In this document: positions 54,640 through 64,000 of the stretch, piece by piece
Position numbering within the stretch: position 1 is the stretch's first letter
How the letters are laid out: each line of letters begins with the position of its first letter
Source: Balanoglossus misakiensis
Lineage: Eukaryota; Hemichordata
DNA length: 64,000 nt
NCBI GenBank assembly: GCA_040954595.2
Contig: CM082585.2
Location: 124,001 to 188,000, forward strand
Direction of reading: 5' to 3'
Made by a program: the position numbers and the translations under genes
The notes under the pieces: model-generated
The model's database searches: none
Seen by the model: the letters and a program-made list of their open reading frames with translations, nothing else
Told to the model about the DNA's origin: nothing

Positions 54640-56256
54640 TATAGCTGCAAGCAGCAATGGCGGGCCCAAGCCAACATAGCACATAGCAACATAGCAATAA
54701 GCATATCTGCTCTGGATGCCAAGATATGGAAAAGTAGGTCAAAGGTCACCTGAGGTCATGCAAAATTTGGGCGAGAAATGTTGACCCTATACTGGTCCAT
54801 GTTCATCAAAAACCAAACCTATAGCCCTATTGGTTAGCCTGGAATTAGGTATGCACATAATTAATGAGGTAGGCAGGTGTCACAGGTGACCCCCCAATTT
54901 GGCTTTTCAATTTTAGTCCCAACCATCCAAACGCCAATTCTGTATCTGCTCTGGATGCCAAGATATGGTAAAGTAGGTCAAAGGTCACCTGAGGTCATGC
55001 AAAATTTGGGCAATAAATTTTGACCCTATACTGGTCCACGTTCAACAAAAACCAAACCTATAGCCCTATTGGTTAGCCTGGAATTAGGTATGCACATAAT
55101 TAATGAGATATGCAGGTGTCACAGGTGACCCCTATTTTGGCTTTTCAACTTTAGTCCCAACCCTCCAAACGCCAAGTCTGTACCTGCTCTGGATGCCGAG
55201 ATATAGGAAAGTAGGTCAAAGGTCACCTGAGGTCACCCCAAATTTGGGCAAGAAATTTTGACCCTATACTGGTCCATGTCCCACAAGAACGAAACCTCTA
55301 GCCCTCTTAGTTAGCCCAGAATTAGGTATGCACATAATTAATGAGTTAAGCAGGTGTTACAGGTGAGCCTAAAATTTTGCCTTTTTTTTTTGGTGCCATT
55401 GTGCTCACTGACCAATAGACACTCACTGTACAGGACTATTGCACTGACCAGAATTCCACAATAAGTCATGGACATAGCTTAACCATAGAGGTATAAGTAA
55501 AGGTATAAATTTAATAAAAAAATTAATATAAAAAAATCGGTCGATTTTTCATATTATTTTTTTTTGCTTAAAATTATTGACAAATGCTAGGCTTGCTGCA
55601 CACCAAAGTTGGAGATGATCGGCCTTACAGATTTTGAGATATGTATGCATATTTATCCAAAATAATATGTGTTCATAGCTTTACTATGTAAGGTATAGGC
55701 CCATGGCTTGGGCGAAAAATATGAAAAATAATACTTAAAAATCTTCTTATCAAAATTGACATGGCCTATGGCCTTGACATTTGGCATGTAGAACCCTGGC
55801 CATATGGTCCGTAAAACTTGCTAAAAGAATTTTGATATGTCCATTCATATGCAAATAAGGCCAATTTGAAAATTTTGCCCATATATGGTCATCAGGTCAC
55901 ATGACTAATTAAACATTCACAAGGGTACTGCACTAGCTCTCATTGACCTGCACCATTGTGCCAAGTTTGAAATTGGTAGGTTTAGCCGTTTTCCAGATCT
56001 ACCTGGCCGAAAAAACGACAGAAGAAGAAGAAGAAGAAGAAGAAAAAGAAAAACTCCAGTAAAAACAATAGGGCCCAAGCCTGCTGGGCTTGGGCCCTAA
56101 AAAACCCCAGTAATACCAATAGGGCCCAAGCCTGCTGGGCTTGGGCCCTAAAAAACCCCAGTAATACCAATAGGGCCCAAGCCTGCTGGGCTTGGGCCCT
56201 AAATATTCCAACAATAACAATGGGGGCACAAGCCGCCTGAGGGCGCTTGTGCCCCC
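54640..56256 (+). mobile_element. Family H1 unit 3 with terminal hairpins
   Basis: Start as in unit 2, three 239-bp units, the tail and (GAA)n, then three copies of the terminal hairpin at 56,070-56,098, 56,121-56,149 and 56,172-56,200 (AGGGCCCAAGCC / GGCTTGGGCCCT, period 51 bp). A fourth, different hairpin follows at 56,222-56,256 (GGGGGCACAAGC / GCTTGTGCCCCC). The hairpin arm repeats the GGGCCCAAGCC found 20 bp inside the 5' end. Confidence 0.85.
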
Positions 56257-56260
56257 AATA

Positions 56261-56453
56261 ATAACACATGATAGAGAGAGCAATATCACGATTTGAAGCC
56301 TGCACGAGGGATGGTGCTCTCTGACCACAATATTGATGATGCCCGAGCCGCAGGCAAGCCGTAGGCGAGGGTATCATCAATATTGTGGTCAGAGAGCACC
56401 AGCCCAAGGGCAGGATTCAAATCGTGATGTTGCCGAAGCATCATGTGCTATTA
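56261..56453. mobile_element. 193-bp palindromic MITE
   Basis: The arms of about 85 bp are inverted: acacatgat ... tcacgatttgaa ... ggtgctctctgaccac on the left and the complement on the right. The loop is cgagccgcaggcaagccg. No coding capacity. Confidence 0.85.
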
Positions 56454-56960
56454 ATTTTATTACGCCGAACATTTGAACATATATACACTATAGCATAGAA
56501 GAACGTAGACTCGCGTCCGTATGTCGTACGTTGCTGAGAATGTAAAATGTCTTGATCTCCCAAGAACTATACCTACTTCGAACTCAGACAATTTTGAGGA
56601 TACTGCGCTGTTGGTTGCGATTTTGGTGTATTTACTGTCCGTTTGCAATATAATATCGTCCATTTGAACAGGTATTAAGCTTATGTGTCGCTTTGAAGCC
56701 ATAGATGCGGGAGTTAACTGATCATGAAGGAAGCCATTGAACGACAGTTAGTACGCGCAGAAGTCGTACGCAGAACACCAAAACAACTCAGCGGCCAATA
56801 TCAGCGCACGCGACAGGGTTTTATCGACTCTAGCAATGTTATATCACTTTTTCTTCTATATCACGTGAGCGCGTCTCAGCCAATCATGAATACGGTATAA
56901 TACATGAGGTGTAATAATGAATATTATAACAACATGACAAAGTTCAATTAATCAATCAAT

Positions 56961-57468
56961 CAAAAATCGTGTCAAGGACACAATGGTCCCATTGAGGAAT
57001 TGCACAAGAAAAAGTGTACACCGGAGTACACTTTTTCACATATACAGACAGACAGACACCCACACACACACACACATAGCGAGAGATCAATGGGCAAGCA
57101 CTGACTGACCCATAAGCTGCCAATGGCATTTGTACTGTACATACACTAAATAGAACAGCTGGTCTCTTTAAAACTTAGCCAGTTATGTAATCATTCAGGA
57201 ATTTGCTGTGTATATAAACAACTCAATAAAGTAAATACACACCACTTCATAAAGCAATCTGACCAGTAGTTCTTGAGTTACTGAGTTTTGACCAAATTCA
57301 CAGTTTCCCAGCTAATTTGCATATTTTTGGCAATGACAACTTCATTTGAACGAACTCCCATCTACAGCCCAGCCTGCATCTGCACACCAAATATCAAGGT
57401 GATACACGCAGGTTTTTTAAGTTTTTGATGTGGACGGACATACAGACATCCAGACATACACACATACA

Positions 57469-57499
<31 letters not shown>

Positions 57500-57613
57500 T
57501 GTTACATACATACATACATGCATGCATGCATACATACATACATACATACATACATACATACATACAGACGCAACCTATTCCATAAGGTCCCATGGTACAT
57601 ACCAATGGGACCT
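56961..57613 (+). mobile_element. Family H2 element, complete copy
   Basis: The start aatcgtgtcaaggacac with GGTCCCATTG is followed by the agacagac/acacac stretch, body, a long (ATAC)n (57,460-57,566) and the hairpin at 57,585-57,613 (AGGTCCCATGGTA / TACCAATGGGACCT). About 650 bp; same structure as 44,161-44,750. Confidence 0.7.
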
Positions 57614-57619
57614 AATCAA

Positions 57620-57945
57620 AAACATTTATATGCCGGTAATATCCAGATTTACTGTTCAGTGGCGGCCAATGGTTGTTCACACACTGTAGGCTTTTTCAAA
57701 GAAATATGTCTTCAGTTTTATCTTATAAGACTCAAGATTGGGTGCTAGTCAAATCTCATTAAGCTGTGAGTTCCATAGCTTTGCAGTAGCATAAGAAAAT
57801 GCCCGTCCACAATTGACTTGCTTGTACTGTGTTGTTGTCAGAAGGTTCTTTTCCTGAGACCTTAAGTTGCGAGAAGGGGTATATTGATTAACCATGTTAG
57901 AAATGTACTCCAGGGTAAGGCCATGAGTTTCTTTACTTCTGAATA
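57620..57945 (-). mobile_element. LINE reverse-transcriptase C-terminal remnant
   Basis: On the minus strand, downstream of an exon donor: YTPSRNLRSQEKNLL, CGRAFSYATAKLWNSQLNEI, then TGA and a Lys/Tyr-rich continuation. This is the C-terminal tail pattern of non-LTR ORF2, as at 9.5 kb, but more decayed. It lies within the intron following the exon 57,953-58,114. Confidence 0.7.
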
Positions 57946-57952
57946 TCATTAC

Positions 57953-58114
57953 CTGATTAGCTTGTAGGAAAGCCAGCCCTAGGAGTCTGGTAGCCAGTCC
58001 GTGTGGGGTTGGTGAAAGATGGACAGGGATAAGTGAGTTGCCTGTCTTTGTAGCAATGCTCTCAAACACAGCAGTCAACAACTTGTAGGACAGTTTATCA
58101 CCAGTGATACCTCC
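57953..58114 (-). CDS. Exon of an unrecognised gene (gene Y), most 3' seen
   Basis: 162 bp with acceptor cactgcag and donor gtaatg, phase 0 at both ends, 54 codons: starts GGITGDKLSYKLLTAVFESI and ends ATRLLGLAFLQANQ. It is predicted soluble and mostly helical. It follows the 59,025-59,163 exon in phase. I do not recognise the family; the helical, Leu-rich composition suggests an alpha-helical repeat or bundle domain. Confidence 0.65.
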
Positions 58115-58531
58115 CTGCAGTGTGAATAAAAATATTGCCATTTACTTTGTAATATATCCAAAATCAGAAAAGGGCATACTGGTAAATGTTATCTGGCTTA
58201 TTATGAAGGCGTTTTTACATTCCTGGATCACATAAGCTTGTATTGTAAAGGCTAAAGCTCCGTATGTATTGTAACTTTCCCGGTTGCTGTGTTACAAGAG
58301 TTTATTTTCCACAGGAAGCTTGTTGAAAAAAAGGTGTGTTTTATTCGTGTCTGATATTGGAGTTGTCCCCTTTCCATGTTCATGATTCCACAAACAGAAC
58401 CAAATCAAATCAATCAGAAATAACATTATCCAGCCTGTGGAAATATCTAAGTAAAAGGCTAGAGATTATCACTTGTTCTGCATATGACAGAAAATAAATA
58501 CTGCTAAATACTGGCACAAGTTTGCAGTCCA

Positions 58532-58988
58532 TAAACCCCGGTGCGGGGTATAAAAAGCCCCCCTAAATCAGTGGCGAATCTTAATGCCGTTTGACTGACA
58601 ACAGACAATACCAACGATCTCGGCTCTATGAAAATTGGCCCAAACAGGTCCAAGCATACAGAATTACACCACACAACGACAGTAGTTGGCTTTATAAACA
58701 CACACAACATAAAGTTATCGACGAAAAAGTAAACGAGCTTTGGAAACAACAATGATTTTGGGAGAAATCTGGTTTCAGTGCTTTTCAGAACAATGGATCG
58801 CGTCCCTGGGAAACAATGGCCACGCAATTCAAACAGCTGTCAATCGCATGGAGTTGTAAGGTGTTCAATTATTTTCAATGTACATGAGATCAATTACACA
58901 GTTGTTATGCACGATGACCACTCCCAAATAAACAACTATACAAACACACGTTAATCCGAATCCCCGGCCTTTTACGCACCGGGGTTTA
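58532..58988. mobile_element. 457-bp TIR element in a gene Y intron
   Basis: The ends TAAACCCCGGTGCG and CGCACCGGGGTTTA are perfect inverted repeats, with the match continuing imperfectly inward. The terminal TA may be the duplicated target. No transposase. The minus-strand frame at 58,504-58,827 crosses its end and is not a gene. Confidence 0.75.
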
Positions 58989-59024
58989 AGAACTCCCTCA
59001 TCTTTGGCTTATTCAGTAACTGAC

Positions 59025-59163
59025 CTTTTGTTGCAACGCTGGAAGCAAGTTTGCCTTGTGAAGCTGTTCATATTCTGATACCATTTGGATCAGTTTGATA
59101 ACGTTAACATCCTTCTCACTGCCTTTCAGTAAAGATGGTGTAATCAGGAGAATATCATCATGT
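59025..59163 (-). CDS. Exon of gene Y
   Basis: 139 bp with acceptor tattacag and donor gtcagt. It encodes HDDILLITPSLLKGSEKDVN, then a charged helical stretch ending LLPALQQK, and exits in phase 0 into the 57,953-58,114 exon. Entry needs phase 2 while the preceding exon (59,342-59,407) leaves in phase 0, so there is a one-base discrepancy at its start or a missing small exon. Confidence 0.6.
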
Positions 59164-59244
59164 CTGTAATAGATAATGATAAGACACTGTCATTTTGGTG
59201 GTCTATTTTGCTCAGAGATTATGAGGATCTAATGACAGAGATTA

Positions 59245-59245
59245 C

Positions 59246-59278
<33 letters not shown>

Positions 59279-59279
59279 A
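59245..59279. repeat. (GAT)n microsatellite
   Basis: About eleven uninterrupted GAT repeats in a gene Y intron. A shorter, imperfect GAT run occurs at 10,315-10,340. Confidence 0.95.
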
Positions 59280-59341
59280 ACAGAGAGACTTAATTCCATT
59301 TCATTAGCACTCTGAGTCACTGAATGATTATCAATCCTTAC

Positions 59342-59407
59342 CCTTTCTGGCCAAGCATCTTCTGGATACATTTTTTTCAAATCCATCACAACACTCTTAG
59401 GTGCTTT
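59342..59407 (-). CDS. Exon of gene Y (small)
   Basis: 66 bp, 22 codons, with acceptor ttgcacag and donor gtaagg, phase 0: KAPKSVVMDLKKMYPEDAW and three more residues. Too short for ORF searches. Composition and phase match its neighbours. Confidence 0.55.
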
Positions 59408-59914
59408 CTGTGCAAGCAGTCCCAGTAATTGTCAAGTCTGCTCCCAATGATAAAATAACAATTATAAATATTATATCATGCTACCATCTGCCAGTCTGAA
59501 TGGATGAGAGCTCAACCAAATAATGCTTAGCACTTCCAAACCCGGCCCTTTAACTAGCATGCTAAAGAGGAAATTCATGCCATTCTCATTATGCATCATT
59601 TCTTTGCAAAAAAAAAATTCTTCCACAAAGGCACCTGACAAATGGGACCGCATAATATTGATCTCTTCATTTTGGCACAACATAGTTCCAAATTTCATCC
59701 TAACAAGTTTTATTTGACAATCAAAATTAGCTGATGTATGTATGTGATAAACATATCTTTCTCGTCATTAGTCCTCACTCGTGTACCTGTGTTACAGACT
59801 ATTGATTCCCCTTATAGCTGCAATCCCCCCATAAAGGAATCACTCATTCACAACACAGACACACTTGTTTAAAATATGGGGAAAACCGTTATAAATTCTT
59901 ATAATAATACTTAC

Positions 59915-60038
59915 CCTTGCAGGCAAGTTATTGATGACTTCAACATCAGCCATGTCAAAACCAAGAGATGTGGGGTCTAAAACACAAGCTGGTGATGCAT
60001 TCGTACAAATGGGTGCTCCACAAGGTGTTTGGGATGGA
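59915..60038 (-). CDS. Exon of gene Y
   Basis: 124 bp with acceptor tttagcag and donor gtaagt. One leading base and 41 codons: PSQTPCGAPICTNASPAC, then VLDPTSLGFDMADVEVINNL and a short end; exits in phase 0. The three cysteines in the first half suggest an extracellular or secreted segment. The family is not recognised. Confidence 0.6.
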
Positions 60039-60106
60039 CTGCTAAAGCAAAACATCAAATCCGTAATCAAAAAATTGGTGTCATTCATTACACTATTAAC
60101 ACTGTA

Positions 60107-60210
60107 TAGAGGCTTAATGAGGCCACAGGAATATATATTTTTTATTTCATGAATTTTTTATTACAGGCATGAAATAAAAAAATTACTCCTGTGGCCTCAT
60201 TAAGCCTCTG
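60107..60210. mobile_element. 104-bp palindromic MITE
   Basis: The arms tagaggcttaatgaggccac and their complement are flanked by TA on both sides (60,105-60,106; 60,211-60,212). It lies in a gene Y intron. Confidence 0.85.
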
Positions 60211-60257
60211 TAACACTGCATGGTTAAAATAGTAATTTGTGTGTATTTTGTACTTAC

Positions 60258-60288
60258 AATCACCGCATTTGAATGAATCAATGGGACA
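60258..60288 (-). CDS. Possible micro-exon of gene Y
   Basis: 31 bp with acceptor ttcttctaag and donor gtaagt: CPIDSFKCGD. Cys spacing is like the start of a small cysteine-rich module. Phase 0 in agrees with the upstream exon, but phase 1 out does not fit the 59,915 exon, so this is tentative. Confidence 0.3.
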
Positions 60289-60886
60289 CTTAGAAGAAAA
60301 CAAAAATAATTATCATTCTTTGTCTTACTTCAAACTGAATGTGATAATGTCATCATATAAATGTCTTTATCATACATGCAACGCCTGTATTTGGCACTTT
60401 CCATTGTTCTCGCCCCGAAGATATTTTACGGTATACACTGAGTGCAATATATCTTCACTCCGCGTCTCGAACTATTTTTGAGAACGCGCGGCGCGACAGT
60501 TCGCTGCGCGTGCGAGCGACGTATGGGGCATAGGACACTAGTGGAGAGGGGTGTTGTAAAATTCGATTATTAGAAGCTGTAATAACGTTTTCAAAGCTGG
60601 CAGTTTTGCCATGTTGAACGTATCATTTTTACTTCTTCGAAATTCTCAATGCAAAATAATTGTTAACATGATATTTTGAAAGAGAATGTAGACAATTTTA
60701 TTTAGAATGCGGATGTGCCCATCGTAATGAAAGCTGCCAACCCCCTTAAAATGATACTACGGCCCACATGCATACGTCACAACATGGCTACTGCCGTGAT
60801 CCCAGGGCGCCCGTTCAAATTTGAAATCGTTTTTCTCGGCGCATTTTCGCAAATTGTACTGTTTTATAGGTAGGCATGTATGATAA

Positions 60887-61026
60887 AGGGGTTATTACAC
60901 GAATTTTGGTTGATAACGCAATGCATTCTCGTGATGTCCGTATTTTGACTTCGCTTCGCAACTCGTCAAAAACGGACATCACTCGAATACGACGCATTAT
61001 CGACCAAAATTCGTGTAATAACCCCT
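60887..61026. mobile_element. 140-bp palindromic MITE
   Basis: The arms AGGGGTTATTACACGAATTT and complement form a near-perfect hairpin; the loop includes cttcgcttcgcaactcg. No coding capacity. The frame 60,815-60,997 on the minus strand is a shadow. Confidence 0.85.
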
Positions 61027-61046
61027 AAATATGGACTGCAAACGTA

Positions 61047-61238
61047 TACTGTAAAACAGGTTATTTTCATGAAAGAGGCAACTGTTATGCGAGAATTACT
61101 TTTCACGTTTCCATATTTTCATTTACTGCATCGTTATCTTTCAAAAACATTTTTTGCGACTTTTTATTTTCACTATTTTTTGGCTCTCGTGTATCTCGCG
61201 AAAATTTATTGCTCGCGAAAATAAACTGTTTTACAGTA
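61047..61238. mobile_element. 192-bp MITE with TACTGTAAAACAG ends
   Basis: TACTGTAAAACAG at the left and CTGTTTTACAGTA at the right are perfect complements, and ttattttc/gaaaataa continues the match. The TACTGTAAAACAG start resembles common Tc1/mariner-type MITEs of marine invertebrates (from general knowledge). Confidence 0.85.
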
Positions 61239-61629
61239 CCTTTAGACATCAATAACCAAATGAATATATTAACTCTTAACCCTTTCATTCCCTAATCCCT
61301 CTAAAGAGGTCCAATTTCACCATAGAAACAATTGTGGTAACAGGGTTAGAGCAGCTTTTAAAGGGCATGTCATACTTGTCTTTGAACTTCAAGTAACTAC
61401 GTAAATGCATATTGAACCAGTAAATTATATTTGAAGAATTTGCAGAGGCAAGGAAAATTATCACAAAGTGGATGAAGTGAGATATAACAGGTGAATGGCT
61501 GGTCTGACTGGACAGTTCTAAACAACAACACTTTTTACAAGTACTGTTTAACCCTTTCACAGCCATGGTTCAGTCCAAACACATTGTTTCCTATGGAATG
61601 TTGGACCTCTAAAGAGAGAACTTGGGTGA

Positions 61630-61972
61630 AATGGGACAAAGTCTCTCTCTTGCTGCCTTTTCCATAAATTATGTTTGATACAAGACACTGTTTATGTTAT
61701 TCTACATGTGGATATATAGTGAATCAACGTTCGACCACACACAACTTCCATCCCACTTGCAGACACTAGAGTGAAAAAGTCACCAAATTGAATAATTGGT
61801 GTTTACCGTTTATTCATTTTGGCGAGATTTTTACTCTCATATCCTTCAAATGGGATGGAAGGTGTGTGTGGTCGAACGTTTATTCACTATATATCCACAT
61901 GACATAAACGGTGTCTAGTATCAAACATAGTTAATGGATAAAAGGCAGCGAGAGAGAGACTTTGTTCCTTTA
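61630..61972. mobile_element. MITE of the GGGACAAAGTCTCTCTC family
   Basis: Full copy, about 343 bp, with inverted ends gggacaaagtctctctc and gagagagactttgttcc. The inner parts gatacaagacac and gtgtctagtatcaaac are also inverted. Related to 12,070-12,421. Confidence 0.85.
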
Positions 61973-62158
61973 AAGTATACCTTAAATCACTACTCATAAT
62001 CAATATTGTTTTATGTAATTTTTTGTTGGATCAACCTCACCCTTCTTATATCACATAAACAGAAATAAAATTGATAAAATGTCCCTTGTATAACAAAAAT
62101 AGCATAAATGACACTGTGCTCACATTTTGAGGCGAAAAACTGCATCCTTCATCCTTAC

Positions 62159-62388
62159 CTTTCCCAATTCATTGGAGTGGAGAGCCAGCAAGACAGTCAG
62201 GAAATCAATCAATTGAACAATGATAGTACATTCGCTCTTGTTGTAACTTTCCATCTCTCTTGGAGTAAACACCAGTCCTTGCACAGTTGTGTCAAAACAC
62301 TTGGCTGCACCATAGATATCTTCTAACGCAAGCTTTGTCAGAAAGAACTCCAGCGATTTAAACAGACTGCTGGTTTTTTGCACTTTCC
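62159..62388 (-). CDS. Exon of gene Y, largest
   Basis: 230 bp with acceptor ttgcacacag and donor gtaagg. It enters in phase 1 and exits in phase 0; 76 codons starting KVQKTSSLFKSLEFFLTKLA and ending LIDFLTVLLALHSNELGK. It is helical and Leu-rich with two cysteines. No domain is recognised. It is the most 5' exon of gene Y seen, and further exons probably lie beyond the window. A degenerate H2-like 5' end (aatagcataaatgacactg) lies 50 bp downstream in the intron. Confidence 0.65.
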
Positions 62389-63999
62389 CTGTGTGCAAAG
62401 ATAGAATAAATTCAAATAATGACACACTAGTTGTCAGAAAAAATTCAATTCAAGCTCAAGCAAATTCTTTGGCTTAGGATAGGTCAATTTGTCTGTTAAA
62501 TATTAGGCCAAAGTAAATTCTTTGTGTTACATCCACACAAATATAAGTTTTCAAATGTTTTCAAGTAAAACACATGCAAAGTTTTCTTGGGAAATTTTTC
62601 TTATGGACAATATTGTCTCACAAAATTAAGTCATGACTCTGTGCAGTCATAAGACAACCACTGAACCAAATCACTACAGGGACATTCATATAGCATGACA
62701 AAATGAAGGAAAAATTGTTTTGTATTAGATTTTTGTTGCGTACTGTTTTATAACCGTTCAGCCACCTAGCTAACAGAATACTCAGTGGGTGCAAAATAAA
62801 GAATTTACTTCAATATTTTGGCCTTATGTCTATTCTGCAAATACAAGCACAGTGTTGTATTTGGGTAATACACAGTGCTTTAGAAGACCCAACCTACCGG
62901 TAATAGGTTAGCCATTTATGCACCTGTATCACACCTGTTCAAAGAGTAAATTGACTGATGAGGAACGAACTAATCAAAGACAACCTTATGAGATTGCTTG
63001 TGTTTCAAATGAGCAATACTACATGTTGTTTTACATTAGGTAGTGTTACTGTAAAAAATAAAACTCCACAAACAAACTTCATTTTTTTATTTGTTGTGTT
63101 GATTATCACATGAACTGGCCCGTATAGCCACCAGTGTGACGTAGAACAGGTCGAACAAAAAATCCGAATTTTCCCCTGTTCTACGTCATCAACTGGAACT
63201 ATTTTCACTGATTCGCCCGTCGCTATAACTTCCTTGTAAAACGGAATAACAAGTGCATAAACCCGTAGTTGTACACGATTGAAATAAAAATGACGGTTCC
63301 ATGACGGTTGCGAAAGAATATCGCTTGGTAAAAGCAATACGAGAAAGGTAGAATTTGAAACGTCGACGCTACGATCGTGAATGTGTGCTTGAAGCTAGCC
63401 AGCCTGGTCGATCCCGAGCGAGCCAGCACACTTGATTTTAGGCTTACAGAAGTTACGAGAATGATTTCGAGCCACCTGAGTGGGACGACTAACACTCTGT
63501 ATTCTGTCCACCGGTCAACGAAATGTATAAGACGTGGAAAAATGTCGCAGTTCATTTGTTTGAGAATCGAAAACATTTGTGTGGGGTTCAAGGATGAGAT
63601 TCTGTACGAGGGTTGTAGTTTCTGCGGAAACACAACGGCGCTGACTAGCCAGGCCGACGCCTGTGGTTTTCGCGGAGTCGTACAACTTCTCGCCTACGGC
63701 TCGAAGTTGCACGGCTCCGCAAAAACCACTCATTTACGATGACGTCAAACAAAGAAAAATATCATGGGATTATATATAAGAACAATTGACCGATGTATGT
63801 GAAGATTGACTGGTACCCTGCCTCAGTGACAAACATCAAAGAGGCAGGTAAGCACAAACCGCCGTATTTAGAATTGTGGAATCTCATTGGCTAATAAACA
63901 AACTTTCTATTACTTCCATGCTAGAGTCAATCTGTCACGTTTCTTGGCAATCATTTTTACCCTTCCTGAATAAACATATTTTAAAAATCGCGTCAAGGA
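62389..63999. other. Upstream intron or intergenic stretch
   Basis: No gene is recognised. 63,105-63,160 (atcacatgaactggcccgtatagcc) repeats 21,416-21,465 and 23,855-23,905. A hairpin of about 30-bp arms lies at 63,662-63,728 (gtggttttcgcgga ... tccgcaaaaaccac). The last bases, from about 63,984, are the 5' start of another H2 element (aatcgcgtcaaggac), cut by the window end. Confidence 0.5.
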
Positions 64000-64000
64000 C

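Noticed and set aside
51374-55400. 239-bp units considered as centromeric or satellite DNA
   Set aside because: Arrays are short (three to six units), flanked by fixed 5' and 3' sequences, and occur at several separate places, so they are internal repeats of a dispersed element.
56070-56256. Series of hairpins considered as a CRISPR array or rho-independent terminators
   Set aside because: Eukaryotic context, palindromic unit with no variable spacers (51-bp period identical), and position at the end of H1 elements.
55982-56407. 141-codon minus-strand ORF with repeated GFFRAQAQQAWALL-like units and a Phe run
   Set aside because: It is the translation of the tandem hairpins and the (GAA)n tract, not a protein repeat.
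56460-56702. 80-codon minus-strand ORF starting MASKRHISLIPVQ
   Set aside because: It has a good ATG but no splice context, homology or neighbours; left out for lack of support.
57362-57748. Met-Tyr-Val-Cys and His-Thr-Tyr repeat ORFs on both strands
   Set aside because: Translations of the (ATAC)n microsatellite of the H2 element.
61277-61560. TTAACCCTTTCA at 61,277 and 61,550 considered as ends of a piggyBac-like element
   Set aside because: The two copies are in direct, not inverted, orientation, and no GGG-TTAA right end was found.
63377-63742. 121-codon plus-strand ORF near the window end
   Set aside because: Its second half covers an inverted repeat (63,662-63,728); no recognised motif.

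Overview
This window is animal nuclear DNA: AT-rich, intron-rich, without operons, and dominated by transposable elements. Its EGF-like and GCC2/GCC3-type (ephrin-receptor-like) exons and its mix of Ngaro-type, Ty3/gypsy, CR1/L2-like, piggyBac-like, Tc1 and rolling-circle-like elements suggest a marine invertebrate. A non-vertebrate deuterostome (amphioxus, hemichordate or echinoderm) fits best, but this is inference and a lophotrochozoan is not excluded. No tRNA, rRNA, CRISPR or operon was seen.

Layout. (1) 0.97-15.0 kb, minus strand: about sixteen exons of one large secreted or extracellular gene. The 5' part (11.4-15.0 kb) encodes cysteine-rich GCC2/GCC3-like modules and the 3' part (1-10.6 kb) encodes one EGF-like module per phase-1 exon of about 120 bp. 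Splice sites are mostly intact, but several exons carry frameshifts or stops, so I read it as an unprocessed, decaying gene copy. Introns hold a Ty3/gypsy remnant, a LINE 3' end, MITEs and rolling-circle-like elements. (2) 15.06-19.76 kb: a fold-back element split by a 1.5 kb piggyBac-like insertion, a 156-bp tandem repeat, a 759-bp TIR element and an inverted 239-bp-repeat element. (3) 19.83-31.27 kb: a second copy of the locus at 1-3.9 kb, holding a Ngaro/DIRS-type tyrosine-recombinase retrotransposon (24,067-28,271). It has Gag, RT-RNase H, recombinase and split direct repeats, and its 5' part is tandemly duplicated. (4) 31.3-48.9 kb: 239-bp tandem arrays, a duplicated segment whose copies serve as empty and filled sites for two transposons, a His-Me endonuclease-like fragment, a dead Tc1 transposase, a second piggyBac-like element and two more fold-back copies. 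(5) 48.9-51.3 kb: no recognised feature. (6) 51.3-57.6 kb: a head-to-tail series of rolling-circle-like elements ending in tandem terminal hairpins. (7) 57.9-62.4 kb, minus strand: at least five well-spliced exons of an unrecognised gene, with small MITEs in its introns.

How it fits together. The only complete protein-coding mobile element is the Ngaro-type retrotransposon. Its gag and pol frames are the same frame separated by one UAG, and the recombinase overlaps pol in another frame. The most unusual structural theme is two short, hairpin-ended, tandem-repeat-bearing families (here called H1 and H2). They share one architecture, occur many times, form concatemers and recombine with each other.
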